This document shows positions 35,879 to 48,924 of a stretch of 64,000 bases of DNA, one piece after another. Under the pieces are notes generated by a model, which searched no databases, was not told the origin of the DNA, and saw nothing but the letters and a program-made list of their open reading frames with translations. The translations under genes were made by a program, and so were the position numbers. The DNA comes from Ecdyonurus torrentis. Lineage: Eukaryota > Arthropoda > Insecta > Ephemeroptera > Heptageniidae. Location: positions 4,584,858 to 4,648,857 of the forward strand of contig OX439136.1 of assembly GCA_949318235.1 (NCBI GenBank). The letters run 5' to 3'. Numbering within the stretch: position 1 is the stretch's first letter; each line of letters opens with the position of its first letter.

Positions 35879-37270
35879 ATGAACGTACATAATATTTAGC
35901 AACATTTTCATCATTTCTATGAAACCAAAATTTTAGAACACAACAGTTGATAATATGATTTTTTTTTCTTCTTTTTTTAAATATTTTTTTGGAGTAATAA
36001 AAGTAGTTTTAATTAATATGATCAAATTTGAATTTCAAAAAAAAATAAAATTCAGCAAAAAATTTATAATTATAAATCTTTGTCATGTACATATATAAAA
36101 AATTTAATAGATGTTAGTGTGCCAATCATATTTGAATAAGGGAAACATAAGTAGATACAGTTTTACGTATTTTAAGTCAATAAAATTTGTAACAAAAATT
36201 ATCTTTAAAACTTTATATAAAAATAAAATGAAAATAATTCTGTTTTAAAGATTCATAAACCTTCAATATAATTTTAATTTAAAATATAAGCCTGTTGTAT
36301 TTTTATATATAACAATATGTCATATAAGAATCTATAATCTATACTTTCAAATGCATTTCCTGATTTAACCCAATTTTTCATCCATATTTGGAAAAAACAA
36401 AAACTTTTTTTCTTCTGATATTTCTGATAATTTTGTTAAGCATGTATATATTTTAAATGCTTTTTAAATTTAAGGCGTTCATTAAGTTAAGGCTTGCTAA
36501 GGGACTCAAACCTTGAAATTTATTTTATAGCACGTGAAAAATGTCACTTCTAAGATGATTTTACAGTATAGTAGATTTGATATTTAAAATTTCCACAATT
36601 TTGTAAAAAATAAGCTAAACAAATGCTATAGGATCTAAATATAAATAAATTACAGTTATATAAATGACATTTACTAATATAAAACACTTTCACGAACATT
36701 CATATATTTGATTTCTCAGAACTTAAATCAGAAATACAAAATGAAATAGTTTTATTGAAATATTCGTCCTACTAATCTAATTATTTTTTTCCCCCAATCA
36801 TATTTCATTGCAGTTGAAATAACTATGAGAAAGTGGGGAAAAAAATTACATTTACGGTGCATAATATTTCAAAATAAAAATTCTTCAATGATTAAAGTTT
36901 TTATAAAAAAATACTTAATAGGAGGTTATTTAAAAACTTCAGGTTTACATTATCTATTGCCACCAAATTTAGTTTAATTTTTTTTTCCCAGCTACCACTA
37001 ATTAAAATATCAGGGTGTAGGTTTATATTAAATTAAGGAAGACAATTATTGATGACATTTACAGTCAACCTTATGGACCTGCAAAATTTAGGACCCCAAT
37101 TTATTTTTCTTTCTTTTTGACCCCCCCCCCCCCCTTTTTTTGTATTATTTTTACATTTGAGGTTTTTTTTTCCTGGAGTCCAAAGTAAGACAGTGCGAAA
37201 ATTCAAGTCCAATAGTTTGAACTTTTTATTTTTGTTTTTGCAAACATGTTACCCAATGGTACCCTCTCAC

Positions 37271-37324
<54 letters not shown>

Positions 37325-39720
37325 AATTTTAGTTTAAATCTTAATTTAAAAAATAGGAGTGTAAGTTATTATTAGCTTAGGAGACATCGATTCAAATAAA
37401 TACATTTAACCAAGATTTCAAATATTTTAATTTACATAAATCATTGCAATGTTAAACGCTAAAAAAAATATTTAAAACTTGATTAAAAAAAATTAAATAC
37501 ATTAAATTTCCATAACATAGCACAACTATTTTTAAATTACATTACCATATAGATATATAAAAATTAAATTAAAAATATATTTCATCATAGTGATTCTTTT
37601 GAATAATAATAATAAAAAGATAGAGAAAGTCGTAGTATTTATAAGTGTGTCTCGCTCTCCCGCAGCTTCAAATATGGCTTTATGAAGGCCAATAACTAAA
37701 CCTCTTTAACATAATATAGGAACAAGGAAGTTAATATTAATGCGACATATATAAATATAAATGTATGTACTGTACATCTTTTTTATATAATATGTGACAA
37801 GAATAATGCACGTCATTTTAAAATGAATTATGATGACCAATAAAATGGAAAAACGGTAATTTTTAAAAATATATTTTTATTGGTTATATTTATAATATTA
37901 CTTTTAATGATTTTAATGCTAAATTAAAAGATTTAAATGAATGTAATTATGTAAATAATATATTAATTAAAATATTAATTTGAGAAAAAGTTACATGTTG
38001 TATTAAAAATAAATTTTTGCAATATTCAACTATGAGTTATACTGTAGATCATATTTTGTTGACTTAAAATTTATTTCCGTAATTTCTTTTTAAATATTTA
38101 CTTAAGAAATTGCAGTCAAAAATATAGAAAAGAAAAGAAATATGTATAATTTACCCAAAATCAAAACGACTTGTTAATATGGCGGCCTTTTTAACTATTT
38201 TAAAAATAAATGCTACCAATCTTATTCAATATTGATTTTAAATGTATAAATAATTTGATGCAAATAATAATAAAATGATATGCAAAAATAAGGGGCAATA
38301 TTTTTTTGATCTTATACTATAGGAAATCCGGGTCTTCACAAGGAATTAACATGTGTATAAAGCAATCGGCCTTGTTAAATTTTTATGCAGAGTAGCCGGG
38401 CCTTGCCGGGCCTTGATCACTAAAAAATAAATATATATTTATATAGATATATATATATATATATTTTTTTTTTTTTCGAGTGGACGCTTAACACTCTTCT
38501 TATAATATAATACAGTCTCCTCACTTTAACACACCGAAACACACGGGAATATCTAACTCTCGTCTCAATAATATAGTAAGTTTCATTTTTTAATGTTTTA
38601 TTTATAATAAGTATAACAATTGCACTATCATCGCGTGGAGTAAGTGTGAGTATTTAAGAAAAAAAAATGTATATAGAGCAACATTTTTTTTTCTTGATTA
38701 TTTTATAATTAAAGAAGTGATAGTGACAGTGTATTTTTTTTTTTTATATTTTGTAGAATTTGAGTATGACATTTTTTTTTTTTTTTTTTTTTTTTTTTAG
38801 TATTTATTTCCTCTTATGTTGTTGATGAAATTATTTTTCATTTTTCGTGATTTATTTATTGGTTTATTTTATATTATCATGTCTGGTAAGTAATTTAAGG
38901 TCTGTTTAAGATTCTGAATGATGTAATTTAAAGTGGTTATGAGACACTTATGATATGAGTTATGATATTCCAAGAATAACTAAGGAATTTTTTTTTTAAT
39001 ATCTCATTTAATATAATTTTTTATATATTATTTTTTGTAAAAATTTAGCTTTTTTTTTTTTTTTTTTTTTAGTTATGCAAATAATAAAACTAGAGCATTA
39101 CAATAAATAAATTTATTTACTAAAGAAAATAAAGTTGAACTTATTAAAATAGATATTAAATATATTTTAATATTTCCATATTATTATTACACAAGGAAAA
39201 ATAAATTAAATAATTTATGCTGCATTGAATTACTAAACATTAAATCATACACTTGCCAAGATTATGTAAATTAGTATGCTGAACATCTTGATCAACATTA
39301 TAAGTAATCAATTATTCATCATACTTAAAAAAAAATTAGTATGGAGTAATGTTGCTACATTGAGCTAGCATAATTGTTACTAATTTATTTTTGGCCAATT
39401 AATAATATGTAATTTTTATTACTTAATAAAAACAAATTTGTAGCACAAATATACTTTGAGATATTTATGAAACTAATACTGCAAATATCACAAAATAAAT
39501 AAAATATTTTAAAAACTATTTTTTTTTTCTTACGCTCCAAGCATTCTACATACAAAAATTATTACAATAAGTTTTCATGCATTTCAAAATGCCACATCTA
39601 GTTCACTTAAAAACGTACATGTAATTAGTTCATTATTATTAAAAAAAAAACAAATTCTAACTGATAAAGGTTTAAAGAAATTAGGGATCACTCACTGTTT
39701 TTCATGCGTATCTGATAGGT
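35879..39720. other. Gene-poor interval with simple repeats
   Basis: No coding exon is supported. Notable are a C run (about 37122-37134), a (CT)n run (37268-37321), several T runs, and a repeated 'ccgggccttg' at about 38397-38415. The stretch would be intronic if the eclosion hormone transcript starts near 34.8 kb. Confidence 0.5.
37268..37321. repeat. (CT)n microsatellite
   Basis: About 54 bp of CT dinucleotide. Confidence 0.97.
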
Positions 39721-39896
39721 ACACGAAGAGAAATATATCCAAGTTGAAATAACTGTCAAAGTGCGAACCAACTCAAGTTTTTTAATTGTCATAACTGAAA
39801 CTTGAGTAAAAGTTACTCAATTTTTAGTTATGATAATTCAAAAACTTGAGTTGGTTCGCACTTATGTTATTTCAACTCGGGTAATTCTCTCCGTGT
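39721..39896. mobile_element. Hairpin MITE with TA-type flanks
   Basis: The arms 'cacgaagagaaat' and 'attctctccgtg' close a 176-bp inverted repeat that also pairs 'gtgcgaaccaactcaagttt' with its complement. TA lies immediately outside each end, as for Tc1/mariner-type MITEs. Confidence 0.75.
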
Positions 39897-40222
39897 AATA
39901 TACGTTGCTATTTGTGAAATGTTTCTTATGGTATATTTTCAATATGTTTATCATGCTTAAATTAGTAAAAGGAAAATATTTATTAATTTATTAGTTCACA
40001 AAGTAGAGCAATATTCTTGTACATTATATAATCAAACAATTACATAACAAGATTTTTTTTTCCTAATATAATTGTTCAGAAAATCAATATTTTATAGAAA
40101 TTAATTTTTTTTTCTACAAGTTCTTTAATAAAATAAACTATATAAAACATGCTGATGGGAAAACAATTATTTTCTCGACAAAAATCTAATTTTAATTTAT
40201 TAAAATGTTTCGGTGAGTCGGT

Positions 40223-40274
<52 letters not shown>
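40223..40274. repeat. (CT)n microsatellite
   Basis: About 52 bp of CT dinucleotide. The arginine-glutamate frame on the minus strand is an artefact. Confidence 0.97.
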
Positions 40275-40278
<4 letters not shown>

Positions 40279-40423
40279 TATTTTGAAACACTCTGTACAT
40301 TATTTTTAAATTATATTTTTAGATAGTATAGCCAAATATGATATTATATAATACTTTTCATGTTATTACATTTGAACTACAAATATATATATGTATATAC
40401 ATATATGTATATGTATGTATGTA

Positions 40424-40431
<8 letters not shown>

Positions 40432-40515
<84 letters not shown>
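40432..40515. repeat. (AT)n microsatellite
   Basis: About 84 bp of AT preceded by imperfect 'atatgtat' repeats from about 40385. The Tyr-Ile frames on both strands are artefacts. Confidence 0.97.
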
Positions 40516-40516
<1 letters not shown>

Positions 40517-40609
40517 CTAATAAAGGTGTGATAAATACTAATGAATCATACTTTGTGAAAGTAAAAACAACTTGCACAAATGTCTTGTTTTATTTTATTA
40601 CTTGTTCAG

Positions 40610-40710
40610 GTTACGAGAGAGTGTGTGGAGGGTCTGAATCTTCTGAGACTATTTGAGCGAGGAGGCACATTTTTGCAGTCCCCACTTCAGCCACACAGCC
40701 TATTAACAAG
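40610..40710 (+). other. Eh: Proposed 5' untranslated exon of the eclosion hormone gene
   Basis: A 101-nt, comparatively GC-rich block is bounded by a good acceptor (cttgttcag) and donor (aacaag|GTAATT). It contains no ATG. One frame is open throughout, but joined to the hormone exon it meets a stop at once (AAG + ATGCGTATGA read as AGA TGC GTA TGA), so it fits an untranslated leader better than a coding exon. It lies 2.6 kb upstream of the hormone exon on the same strand, with nothing else between them. Confidence 0.5.
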
Positions 40711-41929
40711 GTAATTATAGAAATATTTACATATATATGCATTTTAATATTCGGGGAAGTGAATGAAAAAAATACTAGCATATAAAAAAAAATCTGAAAG
40801 AACCTAATTTGTTATTAATTTATTCGATTTTATTATTAATATTATATTTGGATACTTTTGGGAGTTTTGGGTATTACTTTCAATACTACTTTTATTATTA
40901 TATATATTTTTTTAACTTGTAAAGTTTGGCAGCCATAAAAATACATGCCAATTCGTATAGTTATTTATATTGCAAGTGAGCAAGTATATCACCATCGTAA
41001 TTTAATAATAATGGATTTTATTCATAAAATTGCTTAAAATTTAAATAGATTTAATTAAAAATTGATTTCTTAAATTACAAAATTCATTTGAATTTTATGA
41101 TATATTCTAATTGTGTAATTTCTATTGAAAAAAAAACTTTTGAATTTCTTTTGAAAGATAATTGAGAATATATATAATTCATAATTTAGAAAATTTATGT
41201 TATGAAGTATCGTTTATATTTTCTTAAGGGGGGGGGGGCTTTTTCTTACACTAATTTATCATTGAATACTTAAAAAAAAATGTGATGACGTAACTTTTGT
41301 TGTCGATCGAAAATATGACATTAAATTTTAAATGTAATTATTGCATGTTTAGCTGTAGTAAAAATAGTTATTAAATTTTGCTATTTTACTATTAAATATT
41401 AGTTCAAAAATAATTAGTAAAGAGATGATTTGTTGAAAACTTATAAAAAAGAGGAAATTTTATGGGGTAAAAATAGACCCAAGATTAAAAAAAAAAAAAA
41501 AACTATTGCATATTCTGATAAAGCCTTTTTTTTTTTTTTTTTTTTTTTTTGGTTTAATTTTTTTAGCTCTTAAAAAAAAAAAAAAAAAGTAATTAAAATC
41601 AAGATTTTTTCAGATTTTTTTTTTCTACTTCATCTTAGAACCAGATTATTATATTAATGACAATACGTTTATGTATATAAAGAAAGATGTAATTGTAGCA
41701 TCAAAATACTTTTGCAAGGCAAACTAATAAGCTGACCTGATCGTCGATCAGCAACGTGCCATGAAATCTTGACCTTACTTGTTCATTGACTCCTAAAATT
41801 TTAACCTTCAAATATTTTTCTATTCATATTATCATAATAAAAGATGTCTGTAATTATAATAAGTTATTCAAATAGATTTCAACGATCATTTTAAATCAAG
41901 TAATTGCACTTAAGCATTTTACTCTCATC

Positions 41930-41982
<53 letters not shown>

Positions 41983-42650
41983 AAGCTAGGCAACTTTTAT
42001 TTTTTATTTTATTATTATTAATGTATGGATATGCTAAACACGAACGCACCTAATTTTGACGTCAGTGATGTTTGTGATTTTGTTTTAAAAATATTAAAAA
42101 TATTGGCTAAGAATTGAGGTCATATATTATATTCAAAACAATAACAGGTAAATATTTTATTTTCCAGCGAAATCATCTAATCTATTTTAGAATAAGCAAG
42201 TCAGATATTTTCAAGGAGTTGTTTTGAACTAAAAATACGTCTAAGAAATTTGCTGCTGCTGCTGCTTCTTCTTCTTCTTCTTCTTCTTCTTCTTCTTTTT
42301 TTTTTTTTTTTTTCTTTTTCTTTTTTTTTTTCTTCTTCATGTTTTACTAAAAACTAATTAATATTTCTTCTTTATTATAATATAGTATAAGAAAATCAAT
42401 TATTAATCAGTAATATTAATAATTGGGTTTTAGCATTACATTTTTTCTGCATCAGTATACCAATAGAGCAATTTTAAATACTATTACAATTGTTTAAGTT
42501 TTGACAAGAATAATGCTTGTTGTAACATTTTATGTTGCTATATCTGCATGGTTCAATAAAAAATGTCAAATTTAACTTCTAAAATAATTATAATTTTTTT
42601 TTTTTTTACTAATTAACAACTACTACTAATACTCATTAAATTATTAATAA
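40711..42650. other. Probable intron of the eclosion hormone gene
   Basis: AT-rich with many A and T runs, a G run (41230-41239), a long T run (about 41936-41980) and a GCT/CTT triplet repeat (about 42253-42300). No coding sequence is visible. Confidence 0.5.
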
Positions 42651-43003
42651 CTAAAGCCATAGACTACATAGAACAACACGTGCTTTTTAATGAATAAACA
42701 CGAAATGGGATCTTTAAAACTGATGACAATTTTTACCAGAATGTTATAATGTAGCCCCTCGAGAGAGCGTGAAAATACTGTAAAGTATGCAAATTGCGTG
42801 AAAATTCATGTTTATGACGTCAGAAACATGCAAAAATTAGTGTGAAAGTGTTGTGCGGGCTGCATAAATTGACATTTCTGATCACTGCTACGGGGCTACT
42901 GTTTTTTTTTTGAGTGAGACAAACTAATGTAATTTTTGTAAGTCCCATCAAGTGTTTTGTGATATAAATGCTTATGTTTCTCTGGTCTATTCCTTTCCTT
43001 TAA
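42651..43003 (-). mobile_element. TTAA-type MITE, copy 3 (reverse)
   Basis: It is the reverse complement of the 3477-3802 family, with 'gccatagactacat' at the left and 'tggtctattcct' at the right. Internal phrases include 'gacgtcagaaacatgcaaaa', 'gtcccatcaagtg' and 'ctctcgag'. The TTAA flanks are no longer exact. It lies just upstream of the (TGAT)n array and the hormone exon. Confidence 0.7.
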
Positions 43004-43035
43004 GTGATTGAGCTATTAACGCATTTATTTATTTA

Positions 43036-43226
<191 letters not shown>

Positions 43227-43311
43227 AATGACTAACTTTATAACTTAAATAATGAACATTCATAACAAATATTAACTATTTTTGTGACTATAATTTTTCC
43301 CCATATTTCAG

Positions 43312-43542
43312 ATGCGTATGACACTAGCCGTACTTTGCCTGCTGGTTACTTTGTATGATCTGAGAAGCGATGCTAGCCCTCTCGGTGTGTGCATCCGTAA
43401 CTGCGCTCAATGTAAGAAAATGTTTGGAGATTATTTTGAGGGACAGATGTGTGCAGATTGGTGTGTCAAATTCAAAGGCAAATTAGTACCTGACTGTGAA
43501 GATATTGATACCATTGCACAGTTCCTCAATAAATTAGAATAA
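43312..43542 (+). CDS. Eh: Eclosion hormone precursor
   Basis: A 76-aa neuropeptide precursor in one exon. The ATG follows the acceptor directly (atatttcag|ATG), so the leader comes from an upstream exon. A hydrophobic signal peptide covers about residues 1-22, probably cut after DAS. The mature part has six cysteines (C27, C31, C34, C47, C51, C62) with spacing 4-3-13-4-11, the same as moth eclosion hormone. The family pairing predicts C27-C51, C31-C47 and C34-C62. Hallmark segments NCAQCKKM, FEG, VKFKGKL and FLNKL are present. In insects the hormone is released from brain neurons at ecdysis and acts through a receptor guanylate cyclase to trigger ecdysis-triggering hormone and the shedding motor programme. 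A second in-frame Met at residue 3 could also start it. A candidate AATAAA signal lies at 43645-43650. Confidence 0.96.
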   Translation: MRMTLAVLCLLVTLYDLRSDASPLGVCIRNCAQCKKMFGDYFEGQMCADWCVKFKGKLVPDCEDIDTIAQFLNKLE

Positions 43543-43644
43543 AATCATACCAAAATTTCCTATACATATATTAACCAAATGCATATTTAATATGGATATA
43601 TAGTAACTTAATAATAATATAAAAAAAAAGGTTGTTGTTTAAAA

Positions 43645-43650
43645 AATAAA
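43645..43650 (+). promoter_or_regulatory. Eh: Candidate polyadenylation signal of the eclosion hormone gene
   Basis: AATAAA, 103 bases after the stop codon. It is the first canonical hexamer after the stop. Confidence 0.55.
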
Positions 43651-44039
43651 ATTCAATCCTAATTTACTTTTTTTTTTCTTTTGTAAGTATTTTTAAAACA
43701 AATTTACATCTCAACTAAGGTTCACTATAATTTTTACCAAACTTCCTATAGTCCCTAATATAATTATTAAATAAATATTTGCTATTTTCACTGAAACCCT
43801 ATTGAAAAGAAACAGATATTTTGCTTTTATGAACACCACAGCTTATCTCAAATATTTACAATCATTTAAATTTGCTGGCATTTCTAAAGAACTTTAAACT
43901 CTAGATTTTTCTTATCACTTTTTAAAAAAGATAACACTGTTATCATAAATTTTATACGTTAATTATGACCGTGTGATTAAAAAAATCTGTCATTTTTTTT
44001 TTATTCTAAATGTCAAATGCATTATAGATTATATAGCTA

Positions 44040-44084
<45 letters not shown>

Positions 44085-45619
44085 AAAACACTTTATAGTA
44101 TTTAAAGTCATAGTAACTTAAACCTTAAAAGATCTGAATTGCATTAGTAGAAAAATTAGAACAAAATGTCAATTTAATATAGGTATAGTATTGTACTTTT
44201 AATGTTTGCAATTAGCAGTATTAATTGTTTAAAAAATGAAAAGTATTTATATAAGATTTGGGATATACAGATGGATACAATTTCTTTTTGCAATCGAAAA
44301 ATCCTTTTTTTTTTTTTTAATTAAAACAGTAAATTTGTACAGAAGTCATTACAATTCCCACTCTATCCCACAATATGAAAAGATATATATTTTATTAACA
44401 TATTTTTTTTCAATATTTTATGTAAATGAACAAAAGAAATTATAATTTGTTAGCAGAAAAAGAAATGTTACTTTTTATTGTTATTGAATTTTTTGTTATT
44501 TGTATAAAAAATACTCATCCCATTTTTTTTATTGTTATTGATAAGTTATATATTGATATATATTGATGTTTTAAATACATTGCATTTAATTATATTATTA
44601 TGTTAAAAAAAAGGCGTTACTCAAAGTTACCTTTATGTTTGTTAAGTTTGTTTTATCTGTGATATTTTGTTGTTGATTTATGTTAAAAAAACAAACAAAC
44701 AATAAAACCTATATATAATACAGTATATTTATATTTAATTATTTAACTAATTGAATAACACATCTAGAAGCTATAGAGTCTGGCTAATGAACTAAAATAT
44801 CTGTCACTTTGATTGACAATACCCTGAAAAAGGAATAGAGTAGAGGAGGCTAGACAAAATATAATGTATAATTATGTGTATATCATCTCACTACAGCAGG
44901 TAGTACCCATTTTGCTTGCGAGACATGTTTTTTTAACAATACGTTAACCATTGATTCAAAAATTGAAAATTCAAAAAAATTTATTTCATTTCTCTCTCCT
45001 ACAATCAGTATACAAATACAATGCATCTGCCAAGGTTCACATCCACAAAACATAGATATTTAGAAACAATCGTCAAACTTACATACTAAAAAAATGGTAT
45101 TTTTAAAATCGCCATACTTTATAGAAACAATATCCCTTTCACATTCAAAAAGTATATTTTCGCGCGGTGTCACTAGCCATCAATGCATAATATAATAATT
45201 ATGAAAATATGACAACTAAAGACTAAATTCTTGCAGAAATACATATTATTATCATTAATAGTAGAAAACGAGTATTTTATCATGAAATGCAAATTTTGCA
45301 AACCAAGAAAAAAAAAAAGGAAGATGTGTTGCCTCTCTTTGTGTTTGCAAACATGGCTGCTTGTTAATACTACATTTTTGTATGTATATACCTGCACTTT
45401 AGTTTGTTGGTCAGTCTATATTTTACGTCATATACGCTAATAGAAACTTTATTTTATTTTATTATTATTTTTTTTTTTGAAGACATAAAAATACTACATA
45501 TTATATAATATATTTAATTTATACTGAGTGGCTAAACCACACTTTATAAGTAAAAAAAAAATGCACTTCTTTATTTTTCTATAGATTAATTTTAGTACTA
45601 GGACTTAGGAGTAGATTCA
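43651..45619. other. Gene-free AT-rich interval
   Basis: It has many T and A runs, for example about 44042-44079. Small open frames here lack splice context and codon bias. No gene, RNA or clear mobile element is identified. Confidence 0.55.
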
Positions 45620-46480
45620 TTTAAGGCAGTAGGGTACCGATCTTATATCTCAAAAACTACACGTGTTTTGCGTCTAAATTTGGTGTTATTGTGTAGATAA
45701 AAATTTCATGATGTTTGACCGTCCCGAAAAAAAGAAACAAATTATAGAAATTAATATTGGGCCTTATGTGCTTAAGATGTCAAAAAATCGTATAAAACTA
45801 ATTTGCACGGTGACCCCCCAAAATTTTTATATATTTGAAATTGTCTCAAGCTGAAGTATCTTTTGTTCAAAATGTCAGAATGCCGAATTCATTTGACGCT
45901 TAATTCACCTCATATATGTGATGTATTTTTTTTTAGTTTCAAGAAACACTTTGTTATTTTTTTCTAGCAGTTATCTAGAAATGTTAATTTCTACATTTGT
46001 AGTAATAATTATATATTATTATTATTATTATTATTTTTTTTTTTTGCAAATAATTGCAATTAATTTGTATATGTTTTATTAATCTTCCAGAGACTTAAAA
46101 AAAAAAACCTATAAATTTTGAGTTTTTGATACAAGCTGCATCAAATAAACATTCAAAAATATAATATCAAATTATAAGTGTTCAATTATTAAGGCGGGAA
46201 ATCACGTACTGCGGGATTTGACTAAAAAAACTTAAAGAAAGAAAAATATGTGTAATTTTTGTACAGTGATACGTACATTATAATCCTATACGATACCCCC
46301 TATACCTATAGGATATGGTATCTTCAAATATGTAGAAACTTTGGGGAGTCACCATGCTAGATTTTAAATTATGACTTTTTTAAGTTTTAGTCCCATAATA
46401 AGAGCCCATGTTATTTTCAATAATTATATTCTCTCTTATCTGGTAGTCACGGGCTCTGAAAATTTTACAATTAGGTAGCT
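45620..46480. repeat. Dispersed repeat, 'tagtcccataa' family, longest copy
   Basis: The block 'actttggggagtcaccatgc' ... 'agttttagtcccataataag' ... 'tctctcttatctggtagtca' at about 46330-46460 recurs in reverse at 58695-58905 (intron 3 of the BTB gene), and a fragment lies near 34090. The 5' part (about 45620-45850) includes 'gcacggtgaccccccaaaat', which resembles another diverged copy of the same 'ggggtcacc' motif. The limits are uncertain. Confidence 0.5.
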
Positions 46481-46602
46481 GTTATGTTACAATTATATTG
46501 CATCTATTGTTTGTCTTTGTGCCAATAAGTATTCAATTCAGACGAATAAAAAAACAGAACGTCAATTCTTAATCTTAAAGCTCCTTGGGATATAGGCAAC
46601 TT

Positions 46603-46794
46603 TTCGTGCAGGATTTCCCCTCCTCTCCTGCCTCGCCCAAACTCGTATTTCGCGCTACTGTGCACCTCGCGCGTTCGCCTGTTGCTCGAAGCAGCAGCCT
46701 GGCAGCAGCGAAGTTACAGCGAAGCAGCGGAAGCAGGCTCGAAGGCGCTCGAGAGACCAGAGGAGAGCGAGAGGAGAGGAGGAGACGTTGTCAC
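46603..46794 (+). promoter_or_regulatory. GC- and CpG-rich leader segment, left half, split from the BTB gene by the 10-kb insertion
   Basis: This ~190-bp stretch is strikingly GC-rich and CpG-rich in an AT-rich region (for example 'cacctcgcgcgttcgcctg' and 'gaagcagcggaagcaggctc'). It ends with gacgttgtcac (46784-46794). The same 11-mer at 56784-56794 resumes a GC-richer, exon-like sequence that runs into the first coding exon of the BTB gene. I infer these were once one promoter or 5' leader. An 84-codon frame over this segment has no homology I recognise and is more likely leader than protein. Confidence 0.5.
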
Positions 46795-46836
46795 GACCAG
46801 GGGTCTTGCCGGGACCATAGTATAATTAAAGGAGGA

Positions 46837-46955
46837 TGATATGCGGGGCGAAGCCCCGCCAACGGGGGGTCAAGGGGGCGTAGCCCCCTTGCGGGGGTCA
46901 AGGGGGCAGAGCCCCCTGCGGGGGTTAAGGGGGCAGGGCCCCCTTACCGCCGGAG
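46837..46955. repeat. Tandem GC-rich short palindromes
   Basis: Successive units GCGGGGCGAAGCCCCGC, AGGGGGCGTAGCCCCCT, AGGGGGCAGAGCCCCCT and AGGGGGCAGGGCCCCCT are separated by 'tgcgggggtcaa'-type linkers. Each is a near-perfect hairpin with a 3-4 base loop. They sit just inside the left end of the 10-kb insertion. Confidence 0.9.
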
Positions 46956-48544
46956 ACACGATTTTTTTAAATATCTATGCAATTTTAACGATTTCTGTTA
47001 AAAATAATTAAACAATCTTATAAGATCATAGTTTCACTTTTTACCTAATATTATTGCTATATAGCAAAAAATGTTTTAAGGTGACTAACAAGTAAGGCTC
47101 CCGACATGTATACGGCCAAATCGCCTCAAACTTTCAGGGATGGTGTCATTTTGGTCCAAATGCATGGAAAAAAATTTGTAGCGGCAGAACCAAACTTTTA
47201 CGGCTTTTACGGGCCATTGAAATTTGCCGTAAAATACATGTGTTTAAATGGGACGTAAAAAATTATTTTCACAGGACAGTGTCTGTGGAGTCAAATTATA
47301 TGTAAAAAGTGACGCTGTTTCCGAATATCAGGTTTAAAAAATCGTAAATTCAAAAATTAGGGGCCCCAGGGGCCCCAAAGTTTACCTCTACCCAACTTTT
47401 TGCTCTTCATACCGCTCCATAAATTAAAAAAAATTTTATATCACCTCATCATGAACTTTTTAGTATAGTAAATTAAATTTCCAATCGATTGATGTATATT
47501 AGGTTGGGTTTTGATGCAGATCTTGGGTCGTAGAGGGCTCGGGAAGCCGAAAAGTATGTATTTTACAGCCGCTAGGCAAGAAATAACATGGGAGTAAATA
47601 GGGAAAATACAGACTAATTGATGAAATGAAAGGAAAATTTCTGAACTTATGTAAAAATGTGTGCTGATTACAATAAAATTAGTTTTAATTTTCTAAACTC
47701 AAAATTTTGTCCCCCAGGGGCCTTAAACAGGGCCCCGAGACAAGTTTTACGCTGATGCGATGCCCATTTATTTCCGTTTAAAATTCAGCAAGTTGCCAAA
47801 TTTTAATATTGCTTTAATATTTATATAGAAAATTAAATTTTCTATCTATTGATGTGCATAACATGTAGGGATTGTTTGCATGGTGGGCAGCAAATGTTAC
47901 CAAAGTTGAAATTTTGCTTCGCCGAAAGCATTTTTCTTTGTTGAGCAAAATGTTGACAAAAAATGGCAAAAAAACAGGCCAATTTGACTTGTTTCAAAGA
48001 AATTGCTAAATAACTGCAAGGAATTTGTAGGTACAAACATGATGCCAGCAGATGTTTTGTTTTAGACTAAATTCTGCAAATTTTGGCTATTTTCAAAAAT
48101 TTATGCAATCATTTTTTAAAGAGGAAAATAGGGGTTCAAAATGGGTCTATATTGTTCTATTTTTCCGCTCTGCCTGCGACCCTGTTTGGGTAAGTTGAAC
48201 TATCATAGATGAAAATTGTTGCATTTTTAGAGCTGTGATCGGTTATTACCATTAAAAAGCGATCAGACCATTATTTTTATTTTTATTCTAATTTTTTAAA
48301 TATTTTAGGGTGCCGAGACATAGTACCCCCTCTACATTTTTTTTCCTCAAAAAAAATTTTTTCTCAAATTTTTGTGTGATACATGTTTTTAGGTCAAAAT
48401 TTGACCCAGAAAAACAAAAATCAAGTTATTTTAGCAAAATAATCATTTTTAAGGGTATGAGAGCATTTTTAAAAAATATGCCCCATTTAATTGCATGTTA
48501 AATTGAGAGTGGTAATAAGTAACCTGATATTTCTACAGACTTTT

Positions 48545-48835
48545 GAGTTATCTGTGACAAATTATCCGGATATGAATTATCCGGATAACTTTTTATCCGT
48601 TTATCCGGTTCTGTGAAAACTTGTTATCCGGATAACGGATAATTTTTATCCGGATTTAAAACGGATAATTTTTATACGTTTCACAAAGGGATAATTTTTA
48701 TCCATTTCACAAACGGATACGAATTATCCATTAGTAAAACGGATAAAATTATCTGTTATCCGGTTAACGGATAATCGGATAGAAAATTATCCGTTTATCC
48801 GGATATAAAATTATCCGGATTTACCCAGCTCTAAT
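48545..48835. repeat. TTATCCG/CGGATAA motif cluster, left arm
   Basis: Dense, irregular repetition of ATTATCCGGATAA-like palindromes and 'aaacggataatttttatccg' phrases. The core is TTATCCG in both orientations. Confidence 0.9.
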
Positions 48836-48924
48836 TGAAATGATAAGTCAAATTTAGACATTGTACTATATTTTTTGTTTAATTTTTTTTTTCATTCTTT
48901 CGTTCGTTCAACCGCTCATTCCTT

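Noticed and set aside
46585..46839. 84-codon frame over the GC-rich leader as a gene
   Set aside because: The frame runs over the proposed target site into the insertion and shows no recognisable domain. GC-rich sequence lacks stops by chance.
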